Assembly: GCA_041653995.1 (NCBI GenBank)
Contig: JBAZEK010000004.1
Location: 124,001-188,000 of the forward strand
Reading direction: 5' to 3'
DNA length: 64,000 bases
Origin: Dehalococcoidia bacterium
Lineage (GTDB): Bacteria; Chloroflexota; Dehalococcoidia; GIF9; UBA5629
How positions within the stretch are numbered: position 1 is the first letter of the stretch; each line of letters begins with the position of its first letter. The notes beneath the pieces are model-generated. The model did not search any database, had not been told where the DNA came from, and worked only from the letters and a program-made list of their open reading frames with translations. The translations under genes and the position numbers were made by a program. Of the stretch, positions 25,682 to 33,820 are shown in pieces.

Positions 25682-26977
25682 ATGAAAAAAGGGCAAACGG
25701 AAAATAGCGATGTCCTGATCAAAGTTAAGCCGTGGCAGGTATGGTACACCATAGTAGTCCTTTTCGTCCTCTATATGATGGACTACGCGCTGCGGTCGGT
25801 GATCGGGCCCATGACGCCGGCCTTAAAGGCCGACCTGGGGCTGAGCGATACCGAGGTGGGCTGGCTGATGTCCGTGGTGCTTATCGGTGTAGCGGTCTTT
25901 GCGCTTCCGCTGTCCTACCTTATCGACCGCTGGAGCCGGTCCAAAATGATCTCGCTAATGTCCGTTATCTGGAGCGTGGCCAGCCTGTTTTCCGGTTTCT
26001 GTATAAACTTCGGGCAGCTGCTGGCCACACGTACCGTGGTGGGAGTCGGCGAGGCCAGTTTCGTCTCGGGCGGCATGGCCCTTATCGCCGCCATGGTCAA
26101 GAAGGCCCGGCGTGCGCTGGTTACCGGTATCTGGGTAGTGGCCATACCTTTTGGCTCGGCCGTCGGCTTCCTGATCGGAGGATTCGTCACCAAGAGCTTC
26201 GGCTGGCAGGCGGCGTTTATGGCCGTGGCCGCTCCGGGCATCATCTTCGGCTTACTGGCCTGGTTCATACCCGACTATAAGATAGACAAATCGGCGCTTA
26301 ATAAAGCGGGGGACGTTCCCCGCAGTAACGCGCTGGGTTCGACGCTCAAGGAATTCGTAAAGATCAAGACACTGCCCATCCTCTATCTCACTATCGCGCT
26401 CGAGATGTGCTACGTTCTGGGATACGTGCCCTGGGTGCCGGTGCTGCTGAATCGCTACATGGGTATGGACACGGTGCTGGCCAGCTCAGTCTCGGCCGGC
26501 CTGGCTTTAACGGCCATCATCGCCATGCCGCTGGGCGGATGGGTGACGGACAAGGTCTCCCAGCACAACCCGCGCAACAAGGTGCTGGTCATCGTTGTAG
26601 TCATGCTGCTGGCCAGCATCTTCATGGCAGCCGGCACTTACCTGGCTTCTCTGCCGCTATTCGCTATCGGCGTGTTCTTTACCACTGCCTTTGTCGCGGC
26701 CCAGCTCAACGCGGTGCAGGAGATCGTGCCCGCCTATCAGCGCTCCACGGCCATGGGTCTCTATATGCTCACCGGCTACATCCTGGGCGGCATGTGGGGT
26801 CCCATATTGATGGGGGCCGTTTCCGACGCCGTTAACATACAAACGTCATTCCTCGTCATATCCGGCATCGGCTTCCTCAGCAGCTTCGGCTACCTGTGGT
26901 CTTCCAAATATTTCAACGTCGATTACCACCGCGCCCGCGAGGTGGACCGCGCCATGGGATTGCTTGAGAAAAAGTAG
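25682..26977 (+). CDS. MFS transporter, Spinster-like
   Basis: A 431-residue twelve-helix carrier, with YLIDRWSRSKMIS after helix 2 and RTVVGVGEASFVSGG in helix 4. Two starts lie side by side, GTG 25679 and ATG 25682; GGAGG sits five bases before the ATG, which is preferred. It follows the thiolase-fold gene and closes the second catabolic operon. One of the two carriers here may import substrate and the other export a product, but direction cannot be told from sequence. Confidence 0.92.
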   Translation: MKKGQTENSDVLIKVKPWQVWYTIVVLFVLYMMDYALRSVIGPMTPALKADLGLSDTEVGWLMSVVLIGVAVFALPLSYLIDRWSRSKMISLMSVIWSVASLFSGFCINFGQLLATRTVVGVGEASFVSGGMALIAAMVKKARRALVTGIWVVAIPFGSAVGFLIGGFVTKSFGWQAAFMAVAAPGIIFGLLAWFIPDYKIDKSALNKAGDVPRSNALGSTLKEFVKIKTLPILYLTIALEMCYVLGYVPWVPVLLNRYMGMDTVLASSVSAGLALTAIIAMPLGGWVTDKVSQHNPRNKVLVIVVVMLLASIFMAAGTYLASLPLFAIGVFFTTAFVAAQLNAVQEIVPAYQRSTAMGLYMLTGYILGGMWGPILMGAVSDAVNIQTSFLVISGIGFLSSFGYLWSSKYFNVDYHRAREVDRAMGLLEKK

Positions 26978-27006
26978 CAGGGTAACCCTCTTCATTTTAG
27001 TCAGTT

Positions 27007-27035
27007 ATGACACACTTACTGCTATATGCTACAAT
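27007..27035 (+). promoter_or_regulatory. Promoter for the substrate-binding lipoprotein
   Basis: ATGACA (27007-27012) and TACAAT (27030-27035) are 17 nt apart, with TGC directly before the -10, giving an extended -10. This is one base off the consensus -35. It shows that the lipoprotein gene is separate from the preceding operon. Confidence 0.65.
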
Positions 27036-27079
27036 TACGTCAGGAATCGTGAGCATATCTCAAGTGGAGGTGGTTGACT

Positions 27080-28351
27080 ATGAGTACACGAAAAATCCTG
27101 GCCGTAATCGCGATATCCCTTGCACTGATAATTCTGCCTGCAGCTTTATCGGCCTGCGGCAATCTGTCCAGTACGCTGACCGGCAAACCGGAAACGGTCG
27201 TAATCTATCATTTCGGCGACCTGAGCCAGCTTTATGCTCCTGCGACATCTTCCAAGCTGAGCGGCTTCGCTGATTTCGCAGCCTGGTATAACCAGGAGAT
27301 GCAGGGGGTGGACGGCGTTCCCATCACGTACAAATATATTGATACGGGCGGCAAGCTTGATGAGGCATTGACCGCCTACCAGATTTTTAAACAGTCCAAA
27401 CCGTACCCGTCGGTCATGGTGCTTTCCGGCACCGAGGAGTCGGTCAGGCTGCAAAGGAACTTCACTGATGATGGAATACTGTGCTTTACCAGTGGGACAC
27501 CGGGGATTTACCCGATAGGCTACGAGTTAGCCACCATACCTACCTACTCGGATTCCCTGGGCGCCTTCGTAATGTGGCTGAGCGACGATTGGACTCCCCG
27601 TACCGGTCAAAAGGCAAAGCTTGCCATCCTCACCTGGGACAGCCCTTATGGCAAGGCCGTTATCAATGAGGAAGTCAGGGAGTTCATTGCTGCCAGAGGG
27701 ATTGAGCTTGTCTATGAAGATGTTTTCAAGACGGATGTGAAGGATGTCACGCCGCAAATGCAGAAAATCAGGGAGGCGGACGCCAACTGGGTATACGATA
27801 ATACGCTGGGACAGGGGCCCATCATCATCAGCTCGGCCGCTGAGTCACTGAACATGCTCGAACACGAGCTCTACAGCACGGAGCCGGGCAAGGTTCATCG
27901 CGCCACAGGTCCCTGGGGCATCGACGAGGCATCCATAATCCTGGGCGGGCCTCTTATGGAAGGACTGATCGGGCCTCGTAGCATAGCTTCCTGGTCCATG
28001 TCAGAGGTGGAAGGTGTTGTCAAAGCCCTCACAGCATTCGATAAGAATAACAGGCAACCTTCCGAGCGAACCATCGGCTATCTCAACGTGTGGCCGATCA
28101 CTTACACTATAGGACACTGCATGAACCAGGTAGTCAAAGAACAGGGATGGGAGAAGCTCAACGGCATTACATTGCGGGAGGAGTTTCTCAAACTAAAAGA
28201 CTTTAAACCTCTGGGCATGACCGTTTACTCGTTTTCGGACAGCAAACCTGCGCCGGATCAGACCATGATCTTTAAAATCGAACGGGGCCGGTTGCTTCCG
28301 ATAACCGATTGGATCACCTGTCCCGACCTGAGGCCAAAAGCACTGCGCTGA
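27080..28351 (+). CDS. Substrate-binding lipoprotein (branched-chain amino acid ABC type)
   Basis: A 423-residue exported solute-binding protein of the periplasmic-binding-protein type I fold, as used by branched-chain amino acid or amide/aromatic-acid ABC importers. The lipobox LSAC (C near residue 26) is ideal. ATG 27080 has GGAGG nine bases upstream. Landmarks include VIYHFGDLSQLYAP, SGTEESVRLQRNFTDDG and TWDSPYGKAVINEEV. No permease or ATPase gene is nearby, so it either works with a distant transporter or is a sensor. Such proteins often bind aromatic acids in anaerobes. Confidence 0.87.
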   Translation: MSTRKILAVIAISLALIILPAALSACGNLSSTLTGKPETVVIYHFGDLSQLYAPATSSKLSGFADFAAWYNQEMQGVDGVPITYKYIDTGGKLDEALTAYQIFKQSKPYPSVMVLSGTEESVRLQRNFTDDGILCFTSGTPGIYPIGYELATIPTYSDSLGAFVMWLSDDWTPRTGQKAKLAILTWDSPYGKAVINEEVREFIAARGIELVYEDVFKTDVKDVTPQMQKIREADANWVYDNTLGQGPIIISSAAESLNMLEHELYSTEPGKVHRATGPWGIDEASIILGGPLMEGLIGPRSIASWSMSEVEGVVKALTAFDKNNRQPSERTIGYLNVWPITYTIGHCMNQVVKEQGWEKLNGITLREEFLKLKDFKPLGMTVYSFSDSKPAPDQTMIFKIERGRLLPITDWITCPDLRPKALR

Positions 28352-28394
28352 CGCTACTCCCTTCGGGAGAGGGCAGGGCGGAGAAGGATTAGGG

Positions 28395-28400
28395 TATAAT
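28395..28400 (+). promoter_or_regulatory. -10 box immediately before the radical SAM gene
   Basis: A perfect TATAAT ends seven bases before the ATG at 28408, so transcription would begin at or next to the start codon. No -35 and no ribosome-binding site are visible, fitting a leaderless transcript. A small CTCCC/GGGAG hairpin (28357-28369) separates it from the preceding stop codon. Confidence 0.5.
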
Positions 28401-28407
28401 TTGCCCC

Positions 28408-29658
28408 ATGATCCCCTGGTTCGTCGGCGCCGTTGTACACCAATCAGGAAAAAGCTTCCTCAGATTTACAGGTGATATCGATACCGGCCACATCGCCCGT
28501 GAAGGACGTGTGCGCGGCGGCGATGTCTCCCTCTATATCCATATCCCCTTCTGTAAAACGCTCTGCCCCTTCTGTTGCTTCAACCGTTACCTGTTCAAGG
28601 AGGAGCAGGCTCGCTCTTACTTCGCAGACCTGCGGCGGGAGGTCGACATGTACGCCACGCTGGGTTTCAAATTCAACGACTTCTATTTCGGGGGCGGCAC
28701 GCCCACCGTCCTCATGGACGAACTGTCCAGCTTCGTCGATTTCCTCAGATCGAAATTCGAGATCAGGCGCATCTCCCTTGAGACCACCCCGCGCGAGCTG
28801 ACTCCGGAGACCATCGACCAGCTTCACCAGCTGGGGGTCAACCGCCTGTCCGTCGGCGTTCAGAGCTTCGACGACGCGCTTCTCAGGGCCATGGGCAGGA
28901 CACTCTTCAAGGGCGAGGACTCGATCCGGAAGCTGAAGCTGGCCCAGGGTAAATTCGATACGGTCAACGTGGACCTGATGTTCAACTTCCCCACGCAAAC
29001 CCCTGAGCAGTTCCTCTCCGACATCAGGATATTCAAGGAGCTCGGTACGGACCAGGCCACTTTCTACCCGCTGATGCCCTCCCCCCATAAACTGGACGCG
29101 CTGACCAGGAAGTTCCGCAAAGTTGATACCTCGCATGAAAAGCAGTTCTACGAGCTGATCCTGCAGGAGCTGCTGGACGGCGGATATAAAGCTTCGACGG
29201 CCTGGTGTTTCTCGCGCGGCGACCTGATGATCGACGAATACATCATCGATTACGACGACTATATCGGCGTCGGCGCCGGGTCCGTCAGCTTCCTGGGAGG
29301 CGATTTCCTGGTCAACTCATTCTCGCTGGAGGGCTATCACAGGCTGATCGCGGAAGACCGGCTGCCCATAGTACGCACGCGCCATCTCTCCGCAACAGAA
29401 CAGTACCGTTACTACATGCTGACCAGGTTCTTCGGCATGAGACTGAACACGCAGCAGTTCAAACGTCGCTTCAATTCGGATATCCACTCCAGGCTGTGGG
29501 CGGAGCTGCTTTTCTTTAAAATTGCCGGTGTTATCCAGGAGAAAAACGGCATGATCTCGGTCACCAGGCGCGGCATGTACCCCGTGGGTACCATGATGAA
29601 GGAGTTTTTCGCAGCCCTGAACACACTGCGGGAATACTGTATCGAGGGCGGCATTTAG
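28408..29658 (+). CDS. HemN/HemW-like radical SAM protein
   Basis: A 416-residue radical SAM enzyme. The [4Fe-4S] motif is C49-x3-C53-x2-C56 (IPFCKTLCPFCC). The glycine-rich SAM site FGGGTPTVL and GVQSFDDALLRAMGR are diagnostic of the HemN family, and a C-terminal HemN-like domain is present. Members are oxygen-independent coproporphyrinogen III dehydrogenases, heme chaperones (HemW) or radical methyltransferases, and sequence alone does not decide. The N-terminus is about 40 residues longer than HemW. No other heme genes lie nearby. The start has a -10 box but no ribosome-binding site. Confidence 0.85.
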   Translation: MIPWFVGAVVHQSGKSFLRFTGDIDTGHIAREGRVRGGDVSLYIHIPFCKTLCPFCCFNRYLFKEEQARSYFADLRREVDMYATLGFKFNDFYFGGGTPTVLMDELSSFVDFLRSKFEIRRISLETTPRELTPETIDQLHQLGVNRLSVGVQSFDDALLRAMGRTLFKGEDSIRKLKLAQGKFDTVNVDLMFNFPTQTPEQFLSDIRIFKELGTDQATFYPLMPSPHKLDALTRKFRKVDTSHEKQFYELILQELLDGGYKASTAWCFSRGDLMIDEYIIDYDDYIGVGAGSVSFLGGDFLVNSFSLEGYHRLIAEDRLPIVRTRHLSATEQYRYYMLTRFFGMRLNTQQFKRRFNSDIHSRLWAELLFFKIAGVIQEKNGMISVTRRGMYPVGTMMKEFFAALNTLREYCIEGGI

Positions 29659-29705
29659 TTTTAGCCGGTTTTACGTTATGATTATCGGGCTACGGGAGGT
29701 TAATG

Positions 29706-30728
29706 ATGAAGATAGCAGAGAAAGAATGGTTGGACGCAGCCAACTGCGCTATCTACCAACCGGGACAGCGGACAGGCCACTACGAGAGCTATTTCCTGCG
29801 CGCCAATCATCCTGAACGCCCCCTGGCTTTCTGGATAAGGTACACCGTCTTCAATCCCCACGGCCGTCCCGACAAGGCCATCGGCGAGCTCTGGGCTGTC
29901 TATTTCAACGGCGAAACTTCGACCAGCACGGCTGTAAAAAAGGAACTGCATATCGGCCAGTGTTCGTTCAGCCGTTCAGACCTCGATGTTACGATCGGAG
30001 ACGCTTTTCTGCAGAAGGACTGGCTCAAGGGCAGCGCCGCATCCCACAATAATACTATCACCTGGGACCTAAAATATAGCGGGGACAGCCGGCCCATCTT
30101 CCCCCTGCCCATGAAAATGTATTCGGGCAACTTCCCCAAAGCCAAGCTCTGCGTTCCGCTTCCCATGGCCAGATTCAACGGCACTCTGGAAGTCGACGGC
30201 AACCGGATTAAAATCGAGAACTGGATAGGCAGCCAGAACCACAATTGGGGATCAAAGCATACCGACCTTTACGCCTGGGGGCAGGTCGCCGGGTTCGATA
30301 ACAACCATGACAGCTTCCTCGAGGTGGCTACAGCCAGGGTTAAAATAGGGCCTCTCTGGACACCCCGCATGACGCTCATCACGCTCAGGCACAAAGGCAG
30401 GGAATACAAGCTCAACAACGTAATGCAGACGATCAGAGCGGAGGGAAGGTTCACCTATTTCGACTGGCATTTCGCTTCATGCGACGACGACATCGATATC
30501 AAAGGCCGCATGCATGCCCCTAAAGAGCTGTTCGCAGGCCTTAATTACTACAATCCGCCGGGCGGGAGCAAGCATTGTCTCAACAGCAAGCTGGCCGCAT
30601 GCGATCTCAGGATCACCTATAAACAGGGGCCAGACAAGGGCGTGTCGGAACTGCTTTACACCGGGCACCGGGCGGCTTTTGAGATACTTACCGATCTGAG
30701 AAACCACGGTATCTCCATACAGGTATAG
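29706..30728 (+). CDS. Unrecognised lipocalin-like protein (possibly CrtC/tocopherol-cyclase-like)
   Basis: A 340-residue soluble protein with no signal peptide. I do not recognise it firmly. The beta-rich, Trp-rich composition with WIGSQNHNWGSKHTDLYAWG at about 177-196 resembles the HNWG signature of the two-lipocalin AttH/CrtC/tocopherol-cyclase-like group, which binds or hydrates long isoprenoid or hydrophobic ligands. Two ATGs are adjacent (29703 and 29706); the second has better spacing to GGGAGG. It follows the radical SAM gene by 47 nt and precedes a crotonase by 67 nt. A role with hydrophobic ligands is a guess. Confidence 0.55.
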   Translation: MKIAEKEWLDAANCAIYQPGQRTGHYESYFLRANHPERPLAFWIRYTVFNPHGRPDKAIGELWAVYFNGETSTSTAVKKELHIGQCSFSRSDLDVTIGDAFLQKDWLKGSAASHNNTITWDLKYSGDSRPIFPLPMKMYSGNFPKAKLCVPLPMARFNGTLEVDGNRIKIENWIGSQNHNWGSKHTDLYAWGQVAGFDNNHDSFLEVATARVKIGPLWTPRMTLITLRHKGREYKLNNVMQTIRAEGRFTYFDWHFASCDDDIDIKGRMHAPKELFAGLNYYNPPGGSKHCLNSKLAACDLRITYKQGPDKGVSELLYTGHRAAFEILTDLRNHGISIQV

Positions 30729-30795
30729 GTTTTTATTCGTCCTGAGCCTGGCCTTAGACAAAAGGCCATTCAAATTATTGATAAAGGAGGAACCC

Positions 30796-31668
30796 ATGGA
30801 GTACAAGGAGCTTAAATACGAAGTGTCGGAGGGTATTCTCACGCTGACGCTCAACAATCCGGACAAGATGAACTCTATCACAGCGTCCACCTGCACGGAG
30901 CTGCTTGATGCGTTCGAGAGAGCCGATAACGACGATGACGTGCGTGTGGTGATAGTCACCGGCTCCGGCAGGGCGTTCAGCGCAGGGGCCGCCCTGGGAG
31001 GGGGAGAGGAAGCCAAGGGCTCGTACTTCATGGAACGTTTCATGGGCAGGGAGGACGATCAGCCGCACCGGGATGAGGGCGGCATCGTCGTGCTGCGCAT
31101 ATACGACATGAAGAAACCGCTTATAGCAGCCATCAACGGGCCGGCAGTGGGCTTCGGTATAACCATGACCTTTCCCATGGATATCCGTATCGCCTCGACC
31201 AATGCCAAAATGGGACTGGTGTTCTGCCGGCGCGGCATCGTTTTCGATGGCTGCGCCAGCTGGTTTTTAACGCGGCTGGTAAATATGGGCGTTGCGACCG
31301 AGTGGGTTTACAGCGGCAGGGTGTTCAGCGCGAAGGAGGCCTTCGAGAAGGGCCTGGTGAGCGAACTGCTGGAGCCCGAGGCTCTGCTGCCACGGGCACG
31401 TGAGATCGCCGCCGGCATCGCCAACAACTCATCCCCCATTTCAGTGGCGTTCTGCCGCCAGCTTATGTGGAAGATGCTGGGCGCAGACCATCCCATGGAA
31501 GCCCACCAGGTAGAGTCTAAGGCGCTCAACTGGATCTTCGGCGTGCCCGATGCCAAAGAAGGCATCATGTCGTTTCTCGAGAAGAGGAAGCCCGCCTTCC
31601 CCATGAAGCCGAGCAAGGATATGCCTGCATTCTATCCCTGGTGGAAGGACCGGCCGTTCAAATATTAG
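30796..31668 (+). CDS. Enoyl-CoA hydratase/isomerase family protein
   Basis: A 290-residue crotonase-fold enzyme. The oxyanion-hole regions are FSAGAALGGG and NGPAVGFGITMTF. The usual hydratase Glu of the PEI motif is not present; instead RRGIVFDGCASWFL matches the PaaG/isomerase-like branch, where the Asp of the (P/F)DG turn is the working acid-base. It may be an isomerase or a hydratase of an unusual acyl-CoA. ATG 30796 has AAGGAGG five bases upstream. Its stop codon is one base from the stop of the convergent FHA regulator. Confidence 0.9.
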   Translation: MEYKELKYEVSEGILTLTLNNPDKMNSITASTCTELLDAFERADNDDDVRVVIVTGSGRAFSAGAALGGGEEAKGSYFMERFMGREDDQPHRDEGGIVVLRIYDMKKPLIAAINGPAVGFGITMTFPMDIRIASTNAKMGLVFCRRGIVFDGCASWFLTRLVNMGVATEWVYSGRVFSAKEAFEKGLVSELLEPEALLPRAREIAAGIANNSSPISVAFCRQLMWKMLGADHPMEAHQVESKALNWIFGVPDAKEGIMSFLEKRKPAFPMKPSKDMPAFYPWWKDRPFKY

Positions 31669-31669
31669 T

Positions 31670-32353
31670 TTATACCAGCATGTAGCCGAAGGCCTTACGA
31701 CTGATAATGCGGCAGGGGTTGGCTGTGTCCGGCTCTATCTTCTCCCGCAGGCGGTGCACGAGCTGGTCGAGCGTTGCGTCCGAAATGGCAGCCGGATCCA
31801 GACTATCGAACCATACGGCTTTGATAATCTCGTCGCGCAGGCAGACCACGCCGGCGTTTTCATAAAGGTAATTAAGTAATTCGTACTCTTTGCGCGATAG
31901 TTTCACGGGTTCGCCGTCCACATGCACCTCTTTCCTGGCCTCATCCACTTTGAGCCAGCTTACATCCGTCGCTACAGCCTTGTGGCTTGCTCCCACCCCT
32001 TTTCCTCCCAGTAAATTGGTGCTCTCCGTCTCTTTGAAGATCAAAAGTGAGTGCGCCGGCCCCGCTGCCACACCCAGCCCGATCTTGCAATTGTGTTTCA
32101 GATCATACAACCTGCCCGCCAGTATCCTGTCGTCATTGAGCACAGTCCCGTTCGTGCTGCCCAGGTCTCTTATCTGATAACGGCCTTCTTTTTCCAGTAT
32201 CTCGACATGCCGCCTGGATACCGCCTCGTCATTTAATTCGATATCCGGCTTATACTGGGGAGTACGCCGTCCGACGACCGTGGCCGCCTGTCTGAGGGTA
32301 AAAATCTTGCCGATGTCTTCAGCGTCGCCCTTTTTGACTATAATGAAAGCCAC
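31670..32353 (-). CDS. FHA domain fused to an OmpR/PhoB-type winged helix
   Basis: A 227-residue regulator. The N-terminal FHA domain (about 1-115) has VVGRRTPQ, SRRHVEIL and DLGSTNGTVLN, the phosphothreonine-binding signature. The C-terminal winged helix (about 128-227: VKLSRKEYELLNYLYENAG, then TLDQLVHRLREKIE and ISRKAFGYML) is the OmpR/PhoB type, normally attached to a receiver domain. The FHA replaces the receiver, so control would be by threonine phosphorylation. EmbR of mycobacteria has the same two parts in the opposite order. The start is GTG with AGGAGG upstream. It is divergent from the FHA/kinase/phosphatase cluster and is the natural output of it. Confidence 0.9.
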   Translation of the reverse strand: MAFIIVKKGDAEDIGKIFTLRQAATVVGRRTPQYKPDIELNDEAVSRRHVEILEKEGRYQIRDLGSTNGTVLNDDRILAGRLYDLKHNCKIGLGVAAGPAHSLLIFKETESTNLLGGKGVGASHKAVATDVSWLKVDEARKEVHVDGEPVKLSRKEYELLNYLYENAGVVCLRDEIIKAVWFDSLDPAAISDATLDQLVHRLREKIEPDTANPCRIISRKAFGYMLV

Positions 32354-32433
32354 AACAGACCTCCTGCTATATGCAGGCTGTATTTACTCTTGCAGTATAA
32401 TATATCAAGGGCAACCATCATAGATAATAAAGA

Positions 32434-32473
32434 TGTCAGATTTATATTAGGTATTCGTCAGAAAGCTGTCAAG
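32434..32473 (+). promoter_or_regulatory. Pho-box-like phased direct repeats before the FHA cluster
   Basis: TGTCAGA (32434), CGTCAGA (32456) and TGTCAAG (32467) are in the same orientation with starts 22 and 11 bases apart, one face of the helix. OmpR/PhoB winged helices bind such direct repeats with an 11-bp period (Pho box CTGTCAT). A similar array is at 36017-36046. The divergent FHA-winged-helix protein is the likely binder. A TAGAAT box (32494-32499) follows, near the start codon. Confidence 0.5.
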
Positions 32474-32511
32474 CAGTCGGTTTTTCAGCCGCATAGAATG
32501 ATGTGATCGTA

Positions 32512-32994
32512 ATGGAAGAGATAATCGATATCAGTGTCATCTGCCCGGCCTGCCAGGGCCTGAATGGAGCCGGCAGCTTTTTCTGCTACAGTTGCGGGCA
32601 TTACCTGGCGCATGAAAAGGAATGTACAAGCAGCGAGACCGTCTTGGAGGAAGCTGCTGAAGCTGCAGACCAGGTGGCCGCGGCCAGGATGATCATGCAG
32701 GGAGGCGAGGAGATCATTCTTACGGACAATCCCCAGTTTATTCAACGCAGCAACTTCGAGGGCAAACTTCCACAGGATGCGCTGATGAGCATCTCCCGGC
32801 AACATATGCTGATAACACGTGAGAACGGCACTTATTTTGTTCAGGACCACGGGCGCGACGGCACCGGCAGCACCAATCACACACGGGTAAATAATATCGA
32901 TATACATCATAAAGGCAGACTGGCTCTCAGGGACGGCGACAGCATAGAGCTGGCCAGACAGCCGGGAGCCACCCTCATCTTCAGGTTAAGTTGA
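32512..32994 (+). CDS. Zinc-ribbon plus FHA domain protein
   Basis: A 160-residue cytoplasmic protein. An N-terminal zinc ribbon (CPAC ... CYSCG, residues about 11-30) is joined by an acidic linker to an FHA domain with ISRQHML and GSTNHTRVN. Gly after the FHA Asn is replaced by His, and the GR before strand 4 is weak, so phosphopeptide binding may be altered. A GTG lies at 32503 and ATG at 32512; neither has a ribosome-binding site, and a TAGAAT box close upstream suggests a nearly leaderless transcript. It is the first gene of the plus-strand signalling cluster. Confidence 0.82.
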   Translation: MEEIIDISVICPACQGLNGAGSFFCYSCGHYLAHEKECTSSETVLEEAAEAADQVAAARMIMQGGEEIILTDNPQFIQRSNFEGKLPQDALMSISRQHMLITRENGTYFVQDHGRDGTGSTNHTRVNNIDIHHKGRLALRDGDSIELARQPGATLIFRLS

Positions 32995-33016
32995 TATGCA
33001 CATAAAGGAGCTTTGA

Positions 33017-33820
33017 TTGGAGACAGGTTACGGCTGGGACACCGGCCTGGTGAGAAAACTCAACGAAGACAGTGTTTTCTGCAGCACCTTTGATCTGCGC
33101 ACACATGCAGGTACCGTATCGGCCGGCCTGTTTGCGGTCGCGGACGGTATGGGTGGACATGATGCCGGAGAGATAGCCAGCGACCTGGCTATCAGGATTT
33201 TCCAGGCCGAATGCGTCTCTGGATTGCTGGCCAAACAGGCGGCGCCCGGATTGCCCGTGATGGCCTCCGCCTTCAGCAAGGCTAACGAGGCCGTCCTCGA
33301 AGCTGCGTCGGAAAGGTCGCTGGAGGGCATGGGCACCACTCTCACAGCAGCCCTTGTCACAGGCCCCGACATGTACGTTGCCCACATAGGAGATTCCCGC
33401 TGTTATATTATCAATACCAGGGAGATTATTCAGGTCACAACGGACCATTCCGTGGTGCAGGAGCTGGTGGATACCGGGCATATATCGGCGGAGGAAGCCC
33501 TGACACATCCACGCCGCAACGAGATAACACGCGTGCTGGGTTACAATGATAATAGCCTGCCGGACCTGATACAAATCAAGCTTTACGCCGGCGATAACAT
33601 ACTGCTGTGCTCTGACGGCCTGTGCGGGGTGCTTCCTGCTGACAGAATCAAAGAAACGGTGCTTGCCTCGCAGAGTCCCGCGCAGGCCTGCGCGGACCTG
33701 ATCTCTCAGGTTAACCTGTCCGGCGGTCCCGACAACATATCGGTTATCATCGCCCGGCCCGGCGGCCTCCCCTCCTGGCAGGCGCTGGTATCGGCAAAGA
33801 CGGGGGTGAAAACAGCCTGA
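33017..33820 (+). CDS. PP2C-family Ser/Thr protein phosphatase
   Basis: A 267-residue metal-dependent phosphatase of the Stp/PrpC type. The motifs are NEDS (metal Asp near residue 17), VADGMGGHDAGEIAS, GMGTTLTAALV, AHIGDSRCYI, CSDGL and GGPDNISVI. All core aspartates are present, so it should be active. The start is TTG at 33017 with AAAGGAG six bases before. Its stop overlaps the kinase start by one base, so phosphatase and kinase are coupled. It would reverse the phosphorylation made by the kinase at 33820. Confidence 0.93.
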   Translation: METGYGWDTGLVRKLNEDSVFCSTFDLRTHAGTVSAGLFAVADGMGGHDAGEIASDLAIRIFQAECVSGLLAKQAAPGLPVMASAFSKANEAVLEAASERSLEGMGTTLTAALVTGPDMYVAHIGDSRCYIINTREIIQVTTDHSVVQELVDTGHISAEEALTHPRRNEITRVLGYNDNSLPDLIQIKLYAGDNILLCSDGLCGVLPADRIKETVLASQSPAQACADLISQVNLSGGPDNISVIIARPGGLPSWQALVSAKTGVKTA

